A stretch of DNA of 64,000 bases from Homalodisca vitripennis (lineage: Eukaryota > Arthropoda > Insecta > Hemiptera > Cicadellidae), in assembly GCF_021130785.1 (NCBI RefSeq), contig NC_060210.1:188860501-188924500 (forward strand), given 5' to 3'. Below are positions 46,330-57,752 of the stretch, in pieces; positions within the stretch are counted from its first letter, which is position 1; each line of letters begins with the position of its first letter. A model generated the notes under the pieces. The model saw nothing but the letters and a program-made list of their open reading frames with translations. It ran no database searches and was not told the origin of the DNA. Made by a program: the position numbers and the translations under genes.

Positions 46330-46635
46330 CTATTCTTCTTCCTGCACCAGACTGGACAGAGCATTGTGACCATCAGTGGTGGTGAGGTTGGCCCCCTCAC
46401 CAGTTCGGTGAGATTTCTCAAGCATCCCTTCATATAGCAGAGGGCTCCACAATCCAATAGTGACCGGTTTCAATCGACCCAATAACTCGTGACCTTCAGC
46501 AAGATTATTAATAAGGATCCTAACAAATCTTGGGCACCAGTTATGCTCAAGGTCAGTACACATTTTCTTGAGCCGCAATACGTCCCGAGACGACATTCCG
46601 TGACTCTTGGCTCCCAAGAGGTGCACCAAAGCACC
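46330..46635 (-). CDS. Candidate coding exon, unidentified, about 78-101 codons
   Basis: Minus-strand DNA is open from an AG ('caattaag') before 46635 to a stop at 46330, with a possible donor CTG|GTGAGG at 46401/46400. GC content is higher than in the flanks. The peptide reads like ordinary globular protein: LVHLLGAKSHGMSSRDVLRL, then CTDLEHNWCPRFVRILINNL, then HELLGRLKPVTIGLWSPLLY. I do not recognise it. The part below about 46430 aligns with 39690-39870 in copy A, where a related but shifted reading continues, while the upstream part has no counterpart there. The acceptor lacks a good pyrimidine tract. A decayed gene or transposon fragment is possible. Confidence 0.35.
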   Translation of the reverse strand, partial: GALVHLLGAKSHGMSSRDVLRLKKMCTDLEHNWCPRFVRILINNLAEGHELLGRLKPVTIGLWSPLLYEGMLEKSHRTGEGANLTTTDGHNALSSLVQEEE

Positions 46636-47144
46636 CTTAATTGCAAGATAATTCCAGAACTACTGGGTTAAATTATGACCAATGGGTGATATATGCACCA
46701 TTCTGTAAAGGTTTAGACAGCTTTGCTGCTGCTCTTCACTTGACTTAAACTTAAACTCTTACTCTAGCCCCTGATAAAGAAAAAAAATAATAAACATTCT
46801 GTTAGGAGTCCACTGTAATTACAAATTTACTATATGAATATTACCGTGTTAAATGATAGAAAGTTTTAATACCACACGTATACTTAAAGATATAGCTCAG
46901 GATAAAATTGTTCTAAAAAGTAAAATACACACTTTAGAGGTGTCTTAACATACTCGTATTACACAACGTTCACTCTATAAACATCAGTACATCTAATTTG
47001 AGTGAGTTTTATCCGCGTTTAAAACATGAACGTGGAGGGAAATTTCAAACATGAAAATAGTAAGCATTTCCTAAAATAAAATGTTAAAGTTTCTCACTTT
47101 TTTCGGTGTAAAACATTTCCAAATTTATATTTCGGCAAAAAAAT

Positions 47145-47510
47145 ACAATTTTAGAACCAGAAAGATAAAACCGTACATCTACATAAAAAAATGAAAATGT
47201 ATTTTCTATTTATAGAAAAGTTATTTCGTTCACTATTTATGTCAGAAGATAAACGCGGTTATAAATCCAACTATTTGATATATTATTATACAAGACCGTT
47301 ATAAGATTTTTATCGTCACTTTGGCACTGAAAAGTTTGGAAAGTTCTTAAGCTTTGTTTATGGCGGCACGCCTGACTCTGGCATAGAGCCAAATGGTTCC
47401 TGGAAGCAGAGTGCCCCCTCCCCTCCCCCACGATTTCACTTACGCTCCGAAGGTTGTTTATTGGTCGTAACGTGCATGATAGATTGGTAACGTCAGTTTG
47501 ACAACTCCTG
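47145..47510 (+). repeat. Third copy of the 390-bp unit
   Basis: It corresponds to 40828-41180, with a 5-bp expansion in the 'ccccctcccctcccccacg' tract. Confidence 0.75.
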
Positions 47511-48268
47511 CTAACTCCGGTAGCTTAAGTGTCCAAGTTTTACTTTATCGGTCAATGTAATCTGTGGCCCTAATATACAAAGTGTACTCTTGGTAGACTA
47601 CAATACTCGCATATTTTCCATTATGAACAAAGTAGATTTAATAAGAGAATTTCTGTATATGCGCATTCACATTTTAGTTAAAATATAACTTTTTAGGGGC
47701 TTTTTAAAATCGACTGTTGTATCTGTCTATCTGTATGTGTGATAATGTTTGTCAATAAGGTTATAGAGACTTGAAACATGGGTACATAGATTCGTCTAGG
47801 TACAAGAAAGAACTCTATTGATTCTGGGCTCGAAAGGTTAAAGGTTACCCACCAATTGTGCAGAGATGCTACAAGTGCAATCGTTTTGGTTGCGATAGTT
47901 TGCTTAAATTTCTGTCAGAGCCTAATTGTTATGTTAACTTCCCTGAAAAAAAAAAAAAAAAAAAAAAACATAAAAAGATTGTGTTTTGAAGTTTGTATAT
48001 GAGTTATAATTTAAGACGTAATGTGTTATTTTTGTACTTATTTATGAAGTTTATATTCTCTTATAAATAAAAACTGTCATTCTATTCAATAATATTTCAT
48101 ATACGTACTGTAAAAAATCCCTATTCTAATCTGGTAATATACAAAACTTTGGAATTTGTAGCTAGAGATGTACCAAATACTATTTTAAATTTATATCTTC
48201 TCGTATGTTGATAAATAAATTATTATATTTCAACTGTCCTCTGGATGGCAATTTTACTCGTAAAGGTT

Positions 48269-48367
48269 CCCCCCCCCCACCCCCCCCCCCCCCCACCCCC
48301 CCCCCCCCCCACCCCCCCCCCCCCCCACCCCCCCCCCCCCCCACCCCCCCCCCCCCCCACCCCCCCC
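48269..48367. repeat. Poly-C tract punctuated by single A
   Basis: 99 bp of C runs (about 10-17 each) separated by single A residues. It begins exactly at the end of duplication copy B and precedes the LINE. Pro-, His- or Gly-rich open frames here are artefacts. Exact length is likely unreliable in any assembly. Confidence 0.95.
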
Positions 48368-48426
48368 AGTATTTATCTTTTAGGCAGTTATACATATATA
48401 TTTTTTTTCTTTTCAAAATTTGAATA

Positions 48427-49270
48427 TTGACTAACGAGAATAAAATATTCAATTTAGTAATACTACATCAAAATATACGTAGTATGAGATCAAACTTTGA
48501 TTTTTTTATTGCAGAATTAAACAGTAGGGATTTATTTCTTGAAATAATTATACTGTCAGAAATATGGATAAATGACAAAAACGAGCTTAATTATTACTAT
48601 ATACCAAACTACATAACCTTTGCAAAATTCAATGACAATCAAAGGGCAGGCGGGGTTGCAATATTCGTAAAGTCGAATATAGAAATAATTTCCTGTGAAC
48701 CAATTAACCTTCAATCAGCCGATATATTAGCATTGGATTTTAAGTTTAAATCTTTGACGTTTTGTTTGTATGCTATTTACAGGTTACATAGTTTTAGTAA
48801 ACAATTTTCCTTGAACGAATTAAATACTCATTTTTTACAGTAGTAATAATTTTAATGCAAAAAAGAATTTCCTTTTTATCGGAGACGTCAACATGAATTT
48901 GCTTGAAATTAATACTGCTGTAGATCAATATAATTCAATTCTTTCCTCAAACGGATTCGAGTGTTTGTTAAACGAGCCAACTAGAGCAACACCTGACTCT
49001 TCTTCTTGTATAGATCATGTTTATGCAAGGCTAGCAAACAAAGACAGAACGCTACCTCACGTTGAGGTTTATAGACGCCAACATAACGGATCACAGGTTA
49101 ATTATTGTGAACATGCGTGTGCGTGTGGGAGCAGAGGACAGTCATGGAACAGCTGATTCTGCCGACCCCTCCCCACCGGCATACCGCTTAGACTATGACA
49201 ATCTGCTAGCGCGGCTCGATTCACTCGACTGGGCGGAGGTTTATAATGACCAAAAACCCATCGACCGCTT
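48427..49270 (+). pseudogene. LINE apurinic-like endonuclease domain, frameshifted
   Basis: The first frame (48427-48843) has 'LVILHQNIRSMRSNFDFFIA', 'LSEIWINDKN' (the family's usual TETW-like block) and 'AGGVAIFVKSNIE'. After a stop and shift at about 48843 it continues with 'FLFIGDVNMNLLEI' (GD-N motif), 'ECLLNEPTRATPDSSSCIDH', and, in yet another frame from about 49062, 'NITDHRLIIVNMRV' with the catalytic-type DH pair. The motif order is that of AP-like endonucleases which nick the target for LINE insertion. At least two frame shifts inactivate it. Confidence 0.85.
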
Positions 49271-51215
49271 TTGAGACGTTTCATAATATTTTTCAAAGAT
49301 CAATTTCAGAAAGTAAAATCCAAACGTCCGAAAATCGTAAAATTTATTCTAAAATTAAACCATGGATGAACGACTACATTTGCAGAAAAATCATACATAA
49401 AAACAAACTGTATCAATTAGTAAAGAATCATCCAAATAATGAAAAGCTGAAATTACATTTCAAAAAATACAGAAATAAATTACAAATGGAAATAAGAATT
49501 ATAAAAAACTATTATTACGAAAATATTTTTAGGAAATGCAGTGGTAATTCCAAAGCTACATGGAAAGCTTTAAATGAGGTGACAGGACAGAAGGCTAAAA
49601 GAACTCCCATACAAACTCTAAATATAAATGGTAATTTAGTACATGATTCTAAAGTTATTTGTAATGAGTTTAATACATTCTTTCTATCTATAGTAAATCA
49701 ATTAAATATACAGAGAGTCAAACCTGCAAATTTCGACTCTTTATGCTATAGAAATTGTTTTGAAACAAAATACTCTTTCAACTCTATGTTTATGGGCATG
49801 GTCTTTGTTGAAGATTTAAGTGCAGTAATAAAAGATTTAAAAAGCAGTACTTCACCAGGAATAGATAACATCAATTCTTTTTTAATTAAGTTAATATACC
49901 CAAAATTAGTAAACGTTTTATTGTATTTAGTAAATTTAAGTTTTGAAAAAGGTATTTTTCCAAAAATTTTAAAAACAGCTGTAGTGATTCCTTTACATAA
50001 GATTGGCCTAATTACCGACTGTAATAACTACAGACCAATCCCTTTACTTTCTACCTTTGCTAAAGTGTTTGAAAAGTTAATGAAGAAAAAGCTAATTAAA
50101 TTTCTAGAAAAAACTAATTTTTTCAGCAACAATCAATTTGGTTTTAGGAAAGGTTTAAATACTGAAGCAGCATTAAAAAGCTTCATAGATAATGTGTATA
50201 CAGGAATAAATTTCAGAGAGAAAGTTAGTGGTTTATTTTTAGATATTAAAAAAAAGCGTTTGATACTGTAGATCATACAATTCTCTTACAAAAGTTATAC
50301 GGATGTGGTATTCGGGGGAATATTTATTCTTGGTTTGTTAGCTATTTAACAAAGAGAAAACAATGTGTCAAAATTAATAATTCTTTTAGTGACTTCGGGT
50401 TTATACAATGTGGCGTACCTCAAGGGTCAGTTTTAGGCCCAGTACTTTTTTATAATCTACATAAATGATCTTTGTGATTCAAATTTAAATGGAAATATTT
50501 ACATCTTTTGCAGACGATACAGCCTTATCGTATGTAAAAAATAATTGGGATGATATAGAGCAAGAGATGAATTCAGACCTTAAAGCACTGCAGTGGTGGT
50601 TTTCAAAAAATAACATGTTATTAAGCCCAGAGAAAACTAAGTACATCAATTTTAGTTTAAAAAACATATCAGCAAATTTTTAGTAATTCAATTTTGTATC
50701 GATGTGTCAATTGTTTGTGTAGTAACATTCAGTGCCAACAGAACTGTGCTGTAGTATCTCAGTGCGAAAATTTAAAATATTTAGGAGTCATGCTAGATAG
50801 AGAAATCAACTGGAAGACACATATTGAAATTTTAAAACGCAAACTAAACAATATTCTAAGATTTTTTTATTTTTTACAATACATTTGCACTGAAGAAGTG
50901 TTAAGAATGCTGTACTTCTCTTTGGTCAATAGTAGGCTTGACTATGGAATATTTTGCTGGGGTGGAGCCTATGAAACAAATCTAAAGCCACTTTTAACTT
51001 AGCAAAAGAAATTCATAAGGTTGATTAAACAAAAACGAAGAATGGAGAAATCTTTTCCTCTTTTTGTTGATTTAAATATTCTTCCCCTTAAATATATGTT
51101 TGTTTATAAAGTTTTAAAAATATTTTATGTCATAAGTGGCAATTTACCAGAATTAAAAAATAGTTACAAAAACAAAATTAAGAAAGCAAGAACCAATACC
51201 AGTTCCAAAGCCTAA
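49246..51215 (+). pseudogene. LINE reverse transcriptase, nearly complete, few frame shifts
   Basis: A 341-codon frame (49246-50271) covers the linker (KIKPWMNDYICRKIIHKNKL) and RT fingers: 'SSTSPGIDNINSFLIK', 'AVVIPLHKIG', 'NNYRPIPLLSTFAKVFEKLM', 'NQFGFRKGLNTEAAL' and 'SGLFLDIKK'. An extra A in an eight-A run at about 50248-50255 breaks the frame inside the first catalytic block; the next frame continues 'FDTVDHTILLQKLYG', 'QCGVPQGSVLGPVLF'. The FADDTALSY catalytic motif is intact (50507-50533). Later frames (50489-50683, 50694-51002, 51021-51215) supply 'LKYLGVMLDREINWKTHIEI', 'LVNSRLDYGIFCWGG' and the C-terminus. There are four or so lesions. Confidence 0.88.
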
Positions 51216-51839
51216 CTTAGCACTTTTTTCAAATAGTTATTGTTTTTTGGGACCTAAAATGTTTAGTATAATTTCTTCAATTATTAGTTGTGAGAATATA
51301 AAGTTATTTTCAAAAACATTAAAGAAGTGGTTATTGGGTTTTGATAAATTAGATTTTCTTCTCTGCATAGATTCCTAGTTAATTAAAGAAAGTAACAGTA
51401 AATTATAGTTTGAATTTATTTAAGTGGATTTTTCATTTGCTTTGTAACTGCAGCAGCACACTTTTAATCAATTTTTTTTAGGAGCTTATAAAAAAATCAA
51501 AGTTTTATTGAAATTTTCTTTGAGCTAAAAATACTTTTGTAATAAAAGGAACCTCTCCACAGGCACTTGCCTCTAGAGGCCCTAGTTATTTTTGAAAATA
51601 TTTCTTTTAATTTACGAGTGTTTTTTGTTTTAATTTTATTTTACAAGAATGTTACATTTTTATTTAAGTTTGCTCATTAAGTTTGTACATTGTGTATACA
51701 TTTGGTTGTTTAGGTTACTTTATTGATGTATTACATTGTGTATACCAATGTATATAATGTGTTTATTGTAATATTTTCAAAAATAAATTCTATTCTATTC
51801 TAATGCCTACTGAACATTGTATCACTAATCTTAGGAATG

Positions 51840-51985
51840 AAGTTCAGAAGTTCATTTTTTTAAGGCGATGCAGGCTTTTTTAAATCCTTATTCTGCTCGT
51901 CTGCATGGGCCGTTTGTCTTTGCGAAGATCTTATCACACAGAATAATGAGGGGCGGTGGTACAGTACAAGACCAACAGAATGAGG
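51840..51985 (-). repeat. SINE body, copy 2 (head missing)
   Basis: Blocks 'tctgctcgtctgcatgggcc', 'aagatcttatcacacagaat' and 'ggtggtacagtacaag' match 33700-33800. The tRNA-like head present at 33836-33911 is not found here. Confidence 0.5.
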
Positions 51986-52721
51986 TTTAAAATCTTACGT
52001 TAGTATGTTTTACCATTTAAGATTGGTTTCAGAGTCGCTAAGAATTCTATTGGAAACTAACAGTTTCGGGGTCTGGCGATGGCAAAAGGAAATTTCATGA
52101 TGGTAAGGTAATTTATCACAATAGTAATCACTAACGTCAAGGATGATTGGAGACAGTTATATGACTGAAAATACAGCCTTTAAATGTAATGTTTAAAGCA
52201 GCCATAATTTAGGTTATTGATCAAAAACTCATTACGCTATGGTGAATAATATACTAATTGAAAGAAAAAGCAAATACTCCAGTTACCCTTAATTGTTTTT
52301 CAAACTACTTAATCACCATATACAAACGATAGTTTTCCGTTCATGTAAGATTCAGGGTGTACCTCACATTAGAAGACAGGCAAAATTAAAACTTGTGAAT
52401 CACAATGAAGGGCGCAATTTTAGAAGTTCTGAAAGCAAGTTGAAACCCAAACCGAACATTTTAAAATACGCTCGATAGAACAGACCATGTACTAATGGTT
52501 CTACTCTCATGAATTTAGAACAAAGCGATATAAACTGTGTCGAGGGGATGGTTTGGGAATTTACCGAGATAACTTTAATAGAAGTTTGAAAGGAGCTTCG
52601 ATCACCTATTTTTATAGCTCGTGGTTCTTTAATAGACTTATATTTTGGAGTTTTTGACACAGTAAGAAGATGTAATGCGATCTAAAATAATTTAGGTTGG
52701 TCTTTATGGAATCGTAAACTA
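51986..52721. other. Non-coding stretch
   Basis: No gene is recognised. Overlapping open frames at 52293-52478 and 52400-52660 lack domain similarity. Confidence 0.4.
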
Positions 52722-53165
52722 TTTGAACGATCATTATGAAAATTTGTATGTATATGTATTTTTCCACGGAGAAGGTTTATATGCTATGCCCATTGATGTA
52801 ACTTGCCACCAAGTGACGATGCAAAAGATAATAGTCTTTAAAGCGCCTGCACATTATTAACTGCAATTACCTGACAGTTATGTAAATTAAATAACCAAAT
52901 ACTATTTGAAGGCGCTAAGTTATGATGGGGAATTTCTCTTTAAGATAAATTTCTGTTTGAACTTAAAGCTTGAGTGTTAGACTACTTTATAATAAAGTAA
53001 AGGTACGTGTACAATAGCTATAAATATACAGACACTTTCTTGGTCGTGGCAACAAGGCAAACTCTACATCGGCGTTGGAAATGTAATTGACTCGTACCAG
53101 AAGTGCTCATACACGGGCAAAGCTTACGTAGAGCGTGCGAAGCCGCGGGTATCAGCTAGTATAAT
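52722..53165 (-). repeat. Interspersed repeat headed 'CCCGCGGCTTCGCACG', copy 2
   Basis: Reverse complement of the 11086-11561 family. The head 'gcgtgcgaagccgcgggtat' and 'cagctagta' is at about 53137-53160. Shared blocks are 'gaagtgctcatacacgggca', 'aactctacatcggcg', 'cttaaagcttgagtgttag', 'aaagcgcctgcacatta' and 'tccacggagaaggtttatat'. It lacks the long (CA)n tail of copy 1. Confidence 0.7.
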
Positions 53166-54060
53166 TATAAAAATAATTACATTTTCGCATCAAATATAAT
53201 ATTGTAGATTTTTAAGTGTATATTATGCATGTAAAACAAGAGCCGATGTTTTGAAACTTAAGAGCACAGAACCACCTCGCAACTGAAAGACTTACAGTGC
53301 ACACAACAATCTTCTGAAACATCCTAGAATCTGTTTCTTATGGTTAACTGAATACTGATAAGCTACTAGTGCTAGAAGCATTAGATATTAAAGCCTGCTT
53401 AAGTATTGAGAATGTTTTAGCATAAGTAATTTCCTGGCCTAATAACTGTATATTATGTAACAATTTATTATTTCCACAAGATTTTGAAAAATATGGATCC
53501 TCAGAAATTTTAAAATAATAGGTTTGTAACACACAATACAATTCTCGATAACTTTTCAAATATAATTGGGTTCGAATCGGGTTAAGATGTAACATATATT
53601 GTAAGCTTTTTATTATAAAAAATATTATTAAAAGCTATTATATAAATTACTACTATTCCTAAATTTTTATATGAATAGTAGTGAATTGAATAACAATGTT
53701 TACTCAATTTCAGTACAGTTTTTCCGGGTACTTTATATCAAACTTGTACTATAAGTATTAAATAAAGTAATGATGAAAACAATATGACCGAGATATCATT
53801 TATGAATACTAATACTGATATAATAGTATTATATTGTTACTAGTATTTTTATCATTCGATTTTAATATTGAGTGAATTTACTTTGTTAGTTATTAAACAT
53901 GTTCTACATACATTCTTATCCAGATAACAACGCTAAAACTACGTATTAGTTGGAATGCTAAAAAAAGATAAAGATAGTTTTGCTACCAGGCTTAGAAGGA
54001 GACGGCGGCTGAACTACTGGACTAAATGACCTATTGCCCTCTTAAGTGAGGTAATGCAGT
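53166..54060. other. AT-rich non-coding stretch
   Basis: No gene is recognised; the open frame at 53344-53595 is unsupported. Confidence 0.4.
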
Positions 54061-54067
54061 GGCGTGG

Positions 54068-54420
54068 GTCGTTGGGCCAACGCAACGGCTGGTTGTGTAA
54101 TATGCCCTCTTTTAAACTTTGTAGAATGTATTCCATTTAGATTCATTGGCCCAACGAACAACTTAAATTATTGTAGCTTTATATTAATTTATGGTTCAAT
54201 CGCAACACTGATCGTTAGCCCAACAAACCCATACAATAAAATTAAATCAATAAGGTTCGCTGGGCCAACCTACCAATTTTGTATAATTTACAGAAATAAA
54301 AAATAGGTTTTTGGACCATTGAATCAGTGGACTAATCGAACCTCTATGTCTTTATAAAGCTCGTACAACGACCCTCTGTTCAAATTGCGTTCCGTCCAGG
54401 AGGGTCGTTGGGCCAACGAT
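54068..54420. repeat. Cluster of five GTTGGGCCAAC-like motifs
   Basis: 'gtcgttgggccaacg' (54068-54082), 'cattggcccaacgaac' (54144-54159, opposite orientation), 'atcgttagcccaacaaac' (54211-54228, opposite), 'gttcgctgggccaacc' (54255-54270) and 'gtcgttgggccaacgat' (54404-54420). The core is nearly palindromic. The outermost two are almost identical and could be element ends. 'gaccctctgttc' and 'ggagggtcg' near 54370-54408 add a weak inverted repeat. Class unknown. Confidence 0.55.
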
Positions 54421-55318
54421 CAGCGGAGTCGAGCAATTGAGCCGTTCCAAATTACTGATTTAAGAGACAAAATAACCTCATTAATGAAATCATTGAAATT
54501 AGAATACGAGTTATAAGATTAAGAAGTAGCCTTAAGAATTGTTACTTTTAGAACATACTGCAGCACATTAAATTTAGACTATATCGTATAAAGAGATAAT
54601 GACTTTAGATATTGACAGATATCAGTCACTATACACAGGTCATTTATGATTAGGAAAAATTTGCATTACTGACTAGTATGGCATTTGTGGTAATTTGTCT
54701 GAAAATCTCATACTTTTGTCTATAAATAACCATAAACATAGTAAACTTTACTTACTAACCAAGTAAAATAAATGTTTTACTCACACAGTTCAATAATATG
54801 CATCAAAATCTAGACTAAGTGATTTCGTTCGGGACCACAAGAGATCAAGCATTATTTTTTGTTATCATATTTCATTAAATACTTTTTGTATGTAGAATAG
54901 AGTTAAATGTATCGGAGAAAATATTAGAACTAGTACTGAATAGGTGGTTACGCATGATGCAAATTGAGTAATAAAAATTTATTTACCATTACTTTAGAAT
55001 TGTGTTTAAGAGATTGTTTTCCAACTTGAATGTGTTTGAATAAAAAAATTAATAAAATATTACAATGATAAACTGCGGTATATTTAATTGCTTTGGCCTG
55101 ATTACTCTGTCTTGAAGCGTTACGATAATTACCTTTGTTAATAAATGATACATACGAACTGTGGCTGGTATGATCTCACACATGCTGATTAGATTTAAAA
55201 TTTATCCTTCTGTACTCGTGGTGGGCCTTTGGAGTTGTGACCTGCGTATTCCCAGAGTTCACTCTCTCTCGCCTCTGATCTCTCTCTCTCTCTCTAATTT
55301 ATTATATAGGGGGGCTCG

Positions 55319-55320
<2 letters not shown>
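54421..55320. other. Non-coding stretch
   Basis: No gene is recognised. The open frame at 55161-55478 runs into the (CT)n tract and is an artefact. Confidence 0.4.
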
Positions 55321-55396
<76 letters not shown>

Positions 55397-55426
55397 CTCT
55401 CCCTCTCTCTCTTCTCTCTCCTCTCA
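55260..55426. repeat. (CT)n microsatellite, interrupted
   Basis: CT runs at 55261-55295 and 55321-55426, separated by 'aatttattatataggggggc'. Ser/Leu- and Arg/Glu-rich open frames here are artefacts. Confidence 0.95.
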
Positions 55427-55494
55427 GCTGGAAGATGTTGAAGTTTGTTACTTACAATATAAAGGTTCAAACAGTTGAGTAGAAACAACATAAG

Positions 55495-55905
55495 ACCACA
55501 TTTGAACCAGCCTGTCACAAATCACAGCTGTGGTGGGCGGCACATCACTCTCAACACTCGGTGAATGTGCTACAGTTGACCGCATGTGAATCGGCCTGTC
55601 ACAACAAAATAACAGTGGTGGGCGGCACATCACTCTCAACACTCGGTGAATGTGCTACAGTTGACCGCAAGTGAATCAGCCTGCCGAAACGTCATAACAA
55701 TGATGGGCGGCGCATCACTCTCAACACTCGGTGAATGTGCTACAGTTGACCGCATGTGAATCGGCCTGCCACAACGTCATAACAATGATGGGCGGCGCAT
55801 CACTCTCAACACTCGGTGAATGTGCTACAGTTGACCGCATGTGAATCGGCCTGCCACAACGTCATAACAATGGTGGGCGGCGCATCACTCTCAACACTCG
55901 GTGAA
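55495..55905. repeat. 85-bp tandem repeat, about 4.8 copies
   Basis: 'gggcggc(a/g)catcactctc' starts at 55534, 55620, 55705, 55790 and 55875, giving periods of 86, 85, 85 and 85. The unit also includes 'aacactcggtgaatgtgcta', 'cagttgaccgcatgtgaatc' and 'ggcctgccacaacgtcataa'. It is relatively GC-rich and contains no open frame across copies. Confidence 0.95.
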
Positions 55906-57585
55906 TTAAAAAGACGTCGCACTGAGGTTAATTAGGACCAGACAACAGAATTCGCTAGCGCTGCCCTCGGTCTTATCAATGATAGAACTAGGTCTGGCCT
56001 TTGGATCTTCTGCTGACCAAACTCAAAATCAGCATTTATTTTTTTATAGTTATTAAGAGAACTGGCTCTTAAGAATGTTGAATCGTTAAACCAGAGCAGC
56101 AGCTGTGAATCGTATGAAATGCTAGTTTAGTGGTGTTTGAGTTTTTAGCACAGCATGTTGTTAATTGCTGCTGTTGGCGTGTCTAAAAGGAGATTAATTG
56201 ACGTCTAGGTTGATTTATTGGTAAACCGTGGCGACTGGTCAGTTTACAGCTTCATTTAGTGATCAGTTAGTATCTAGAAACTAAGCTTTATGCTTGCGTA
56301 ATTGGCTAGTTTTGTGTGGTATTGTAAAGATTACTACTACTGAATCTTTGCTTAATCATTCATGCTTGGCTCTTTAGGTGAATGTAAATTTCAATACTAT
56401 GTTAAAAATTAAGTTAGTAACCTTATTAGGGGCGGAAATTATGTACTTTTACAATTTAATAAAGAGTATAAACTATTTAGCCCAAACATAGAACTCTCCC
56501 AAACGTTCAATTTATGTAAATAAAAATGTTTAAAACATCAAACCTTTACCGACTTTACCGTCTCATTTTCAAATTTATTCTAAAAGTTGTACCAAAAATG
56601 GGATATCGGTGAGGTAGCCATTGATTACAGATTGTTTTTAAAATACAATATGGCACTAATTGTCTTTATATAATATCCTTGTAGACAACGTTCTTTGAAC
56701 CTATAGATGAAAATTCATAATAGGAGAAGCAGTCTCCTTTAATAATAAACAAACCACTTTTTATGACTAATCTTTTGAATTATAGCAGAGTTTTTCAGCG
56801 ACGTTACAGTGCGACGTTTCAAATTTAAATTGCTAACCGATTGAATAGTAAAAGGAATTTTTGGAACGAACAGTGTTCACCCTCAAGCGTAACAAAGATT
56901 AGAGGATACAATATTCCGCAGCAGCATATCGGAGCTAAAAGCCATAGATACAAAATGTGTGATAATTTCATGGATGAATGAGTGCAGAAACCATTCTGGG
57001 TTTCTGGGACTGTATCTTGATGTATGATACTTCCAGTACAATATTCATTGGGTAATACCTACCTATCTGAGTTGGTAGTATTAACGATAATATGTGTTAC
57101 TGATATTGACCGCTAATTTTTTTGAATGTTTGTGGCCCTCCCTTGGAATAAAATAAATCTTTAAATTATACATTCACTAAATCTTTGTTTCAACCCTCGT
57201 TTACAAATCGTTTACTTCTCAAACTCTCAACACCAGCTTGTTGACTCTCAAAGAACGAAATTGGAATTGTACCACAAGAAATAGTTCTTAAAACTGATTT
57301 AACAATATAATCGTCTTCTCTAGTTTACTACAGATATTCTTCCAGTTTAATTTAGACTATATGCCTAATCTTTTTATTTGTACTAATGTCCTGCAGGGGT
57401 CATTTCAAAGCTTTTATTTCTGCCTTGTACTTGTCCTTACAAACAATAAGTTACTTTATTTAGATATTTTGAAAAGAGAATTATCAAATTTCAAAGGCAC
57501 TTTAAAGGCAAACAGAACGCCCTCTATGACCCTATTTCTCCCGTTGTTGAAATACCAGCTCCCGGTCCTTCACATTTTGCAACTA
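55906..57585. other. Non-coding stretch
   Basis: No gene is supported. The open frame at 57361-57618 ends inside a duplicated non-coding segment and has no domain. Confidence 0.4.
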
Positions 57586-57752
57586 TATAAATTTTGTCAA
57601 AAATCTGTTCCAAATTAGAACTTTTTGTAAGTCTTTAATTTTACAGCTGATTTGTGTAAACAAGAAATAGTAATATTCTAAGCTCATATTTGTTATCTTA
57701 TAATACATTTCTGAAGTTTCCAGTAAAATGTGGATTGAAATAAGAAAAATAT
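57586..57752 (+). repeat. 167-bp direct repeat, copy 1
   Basis: It is nearly identical (about 95%) to 59488-59655, from 'tataaattttgtcaaaaatc' to 'gaaataagaaaaatat'. The spacing is 1.9 kb and the class is unknown. High identity implies a recent duplication or transposition. Confidence 0.9.

Larger units (their letters stand above)
43445..48268 (+). repeat. Segmental duplication, copy B
   Basis: It aligns with 34216-41935 in the same order and orientation (blocks given there). Copy B alone carries the foldback at 43834-44041 and the MITE at 44668-45362, and it lacks the LINE and SINE of copy A. Homology ends at 'caattttactcgtaaaggtt' (48249-48268), exactly where the poly-C tract and the long LINE begin. 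A poly-A run lies at about 47947-47968. Confidence 0.8.
48368..51800 (+). mobile_element. Long LINE retrotransposon (endonuclease + RT), lightly damaged
   Basis: An endonuclease domain is followed by a reverse transcriptase, a 3' UTR of about 400 bp, and an end 'aaaataaattctattctatt' at about 51781-51800, an AATAAA-like signal running into an (ATTCT)n tail. Microsatellite tails of this kind are typical of CR1/L2/Jockey-group LINEs. The left border is not resolved: it lies between the poly-C tract and 48424. No target duplication could be matched, so the 5' end may be truncated or rearranged. It is much longer than the LINE at 37452-39282. Confidence 0.88.

Noticed and set aside
48180..48452. 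Pro/His-rich and Gly/Trp-rich open frames
   Set aside because: They translate the poly-C tract at 48269-48367; not genes.
55161..55518. Ser/Leu and Arg/Glu repeat open frames
   Set aside because: They translate the (CT)n tract.
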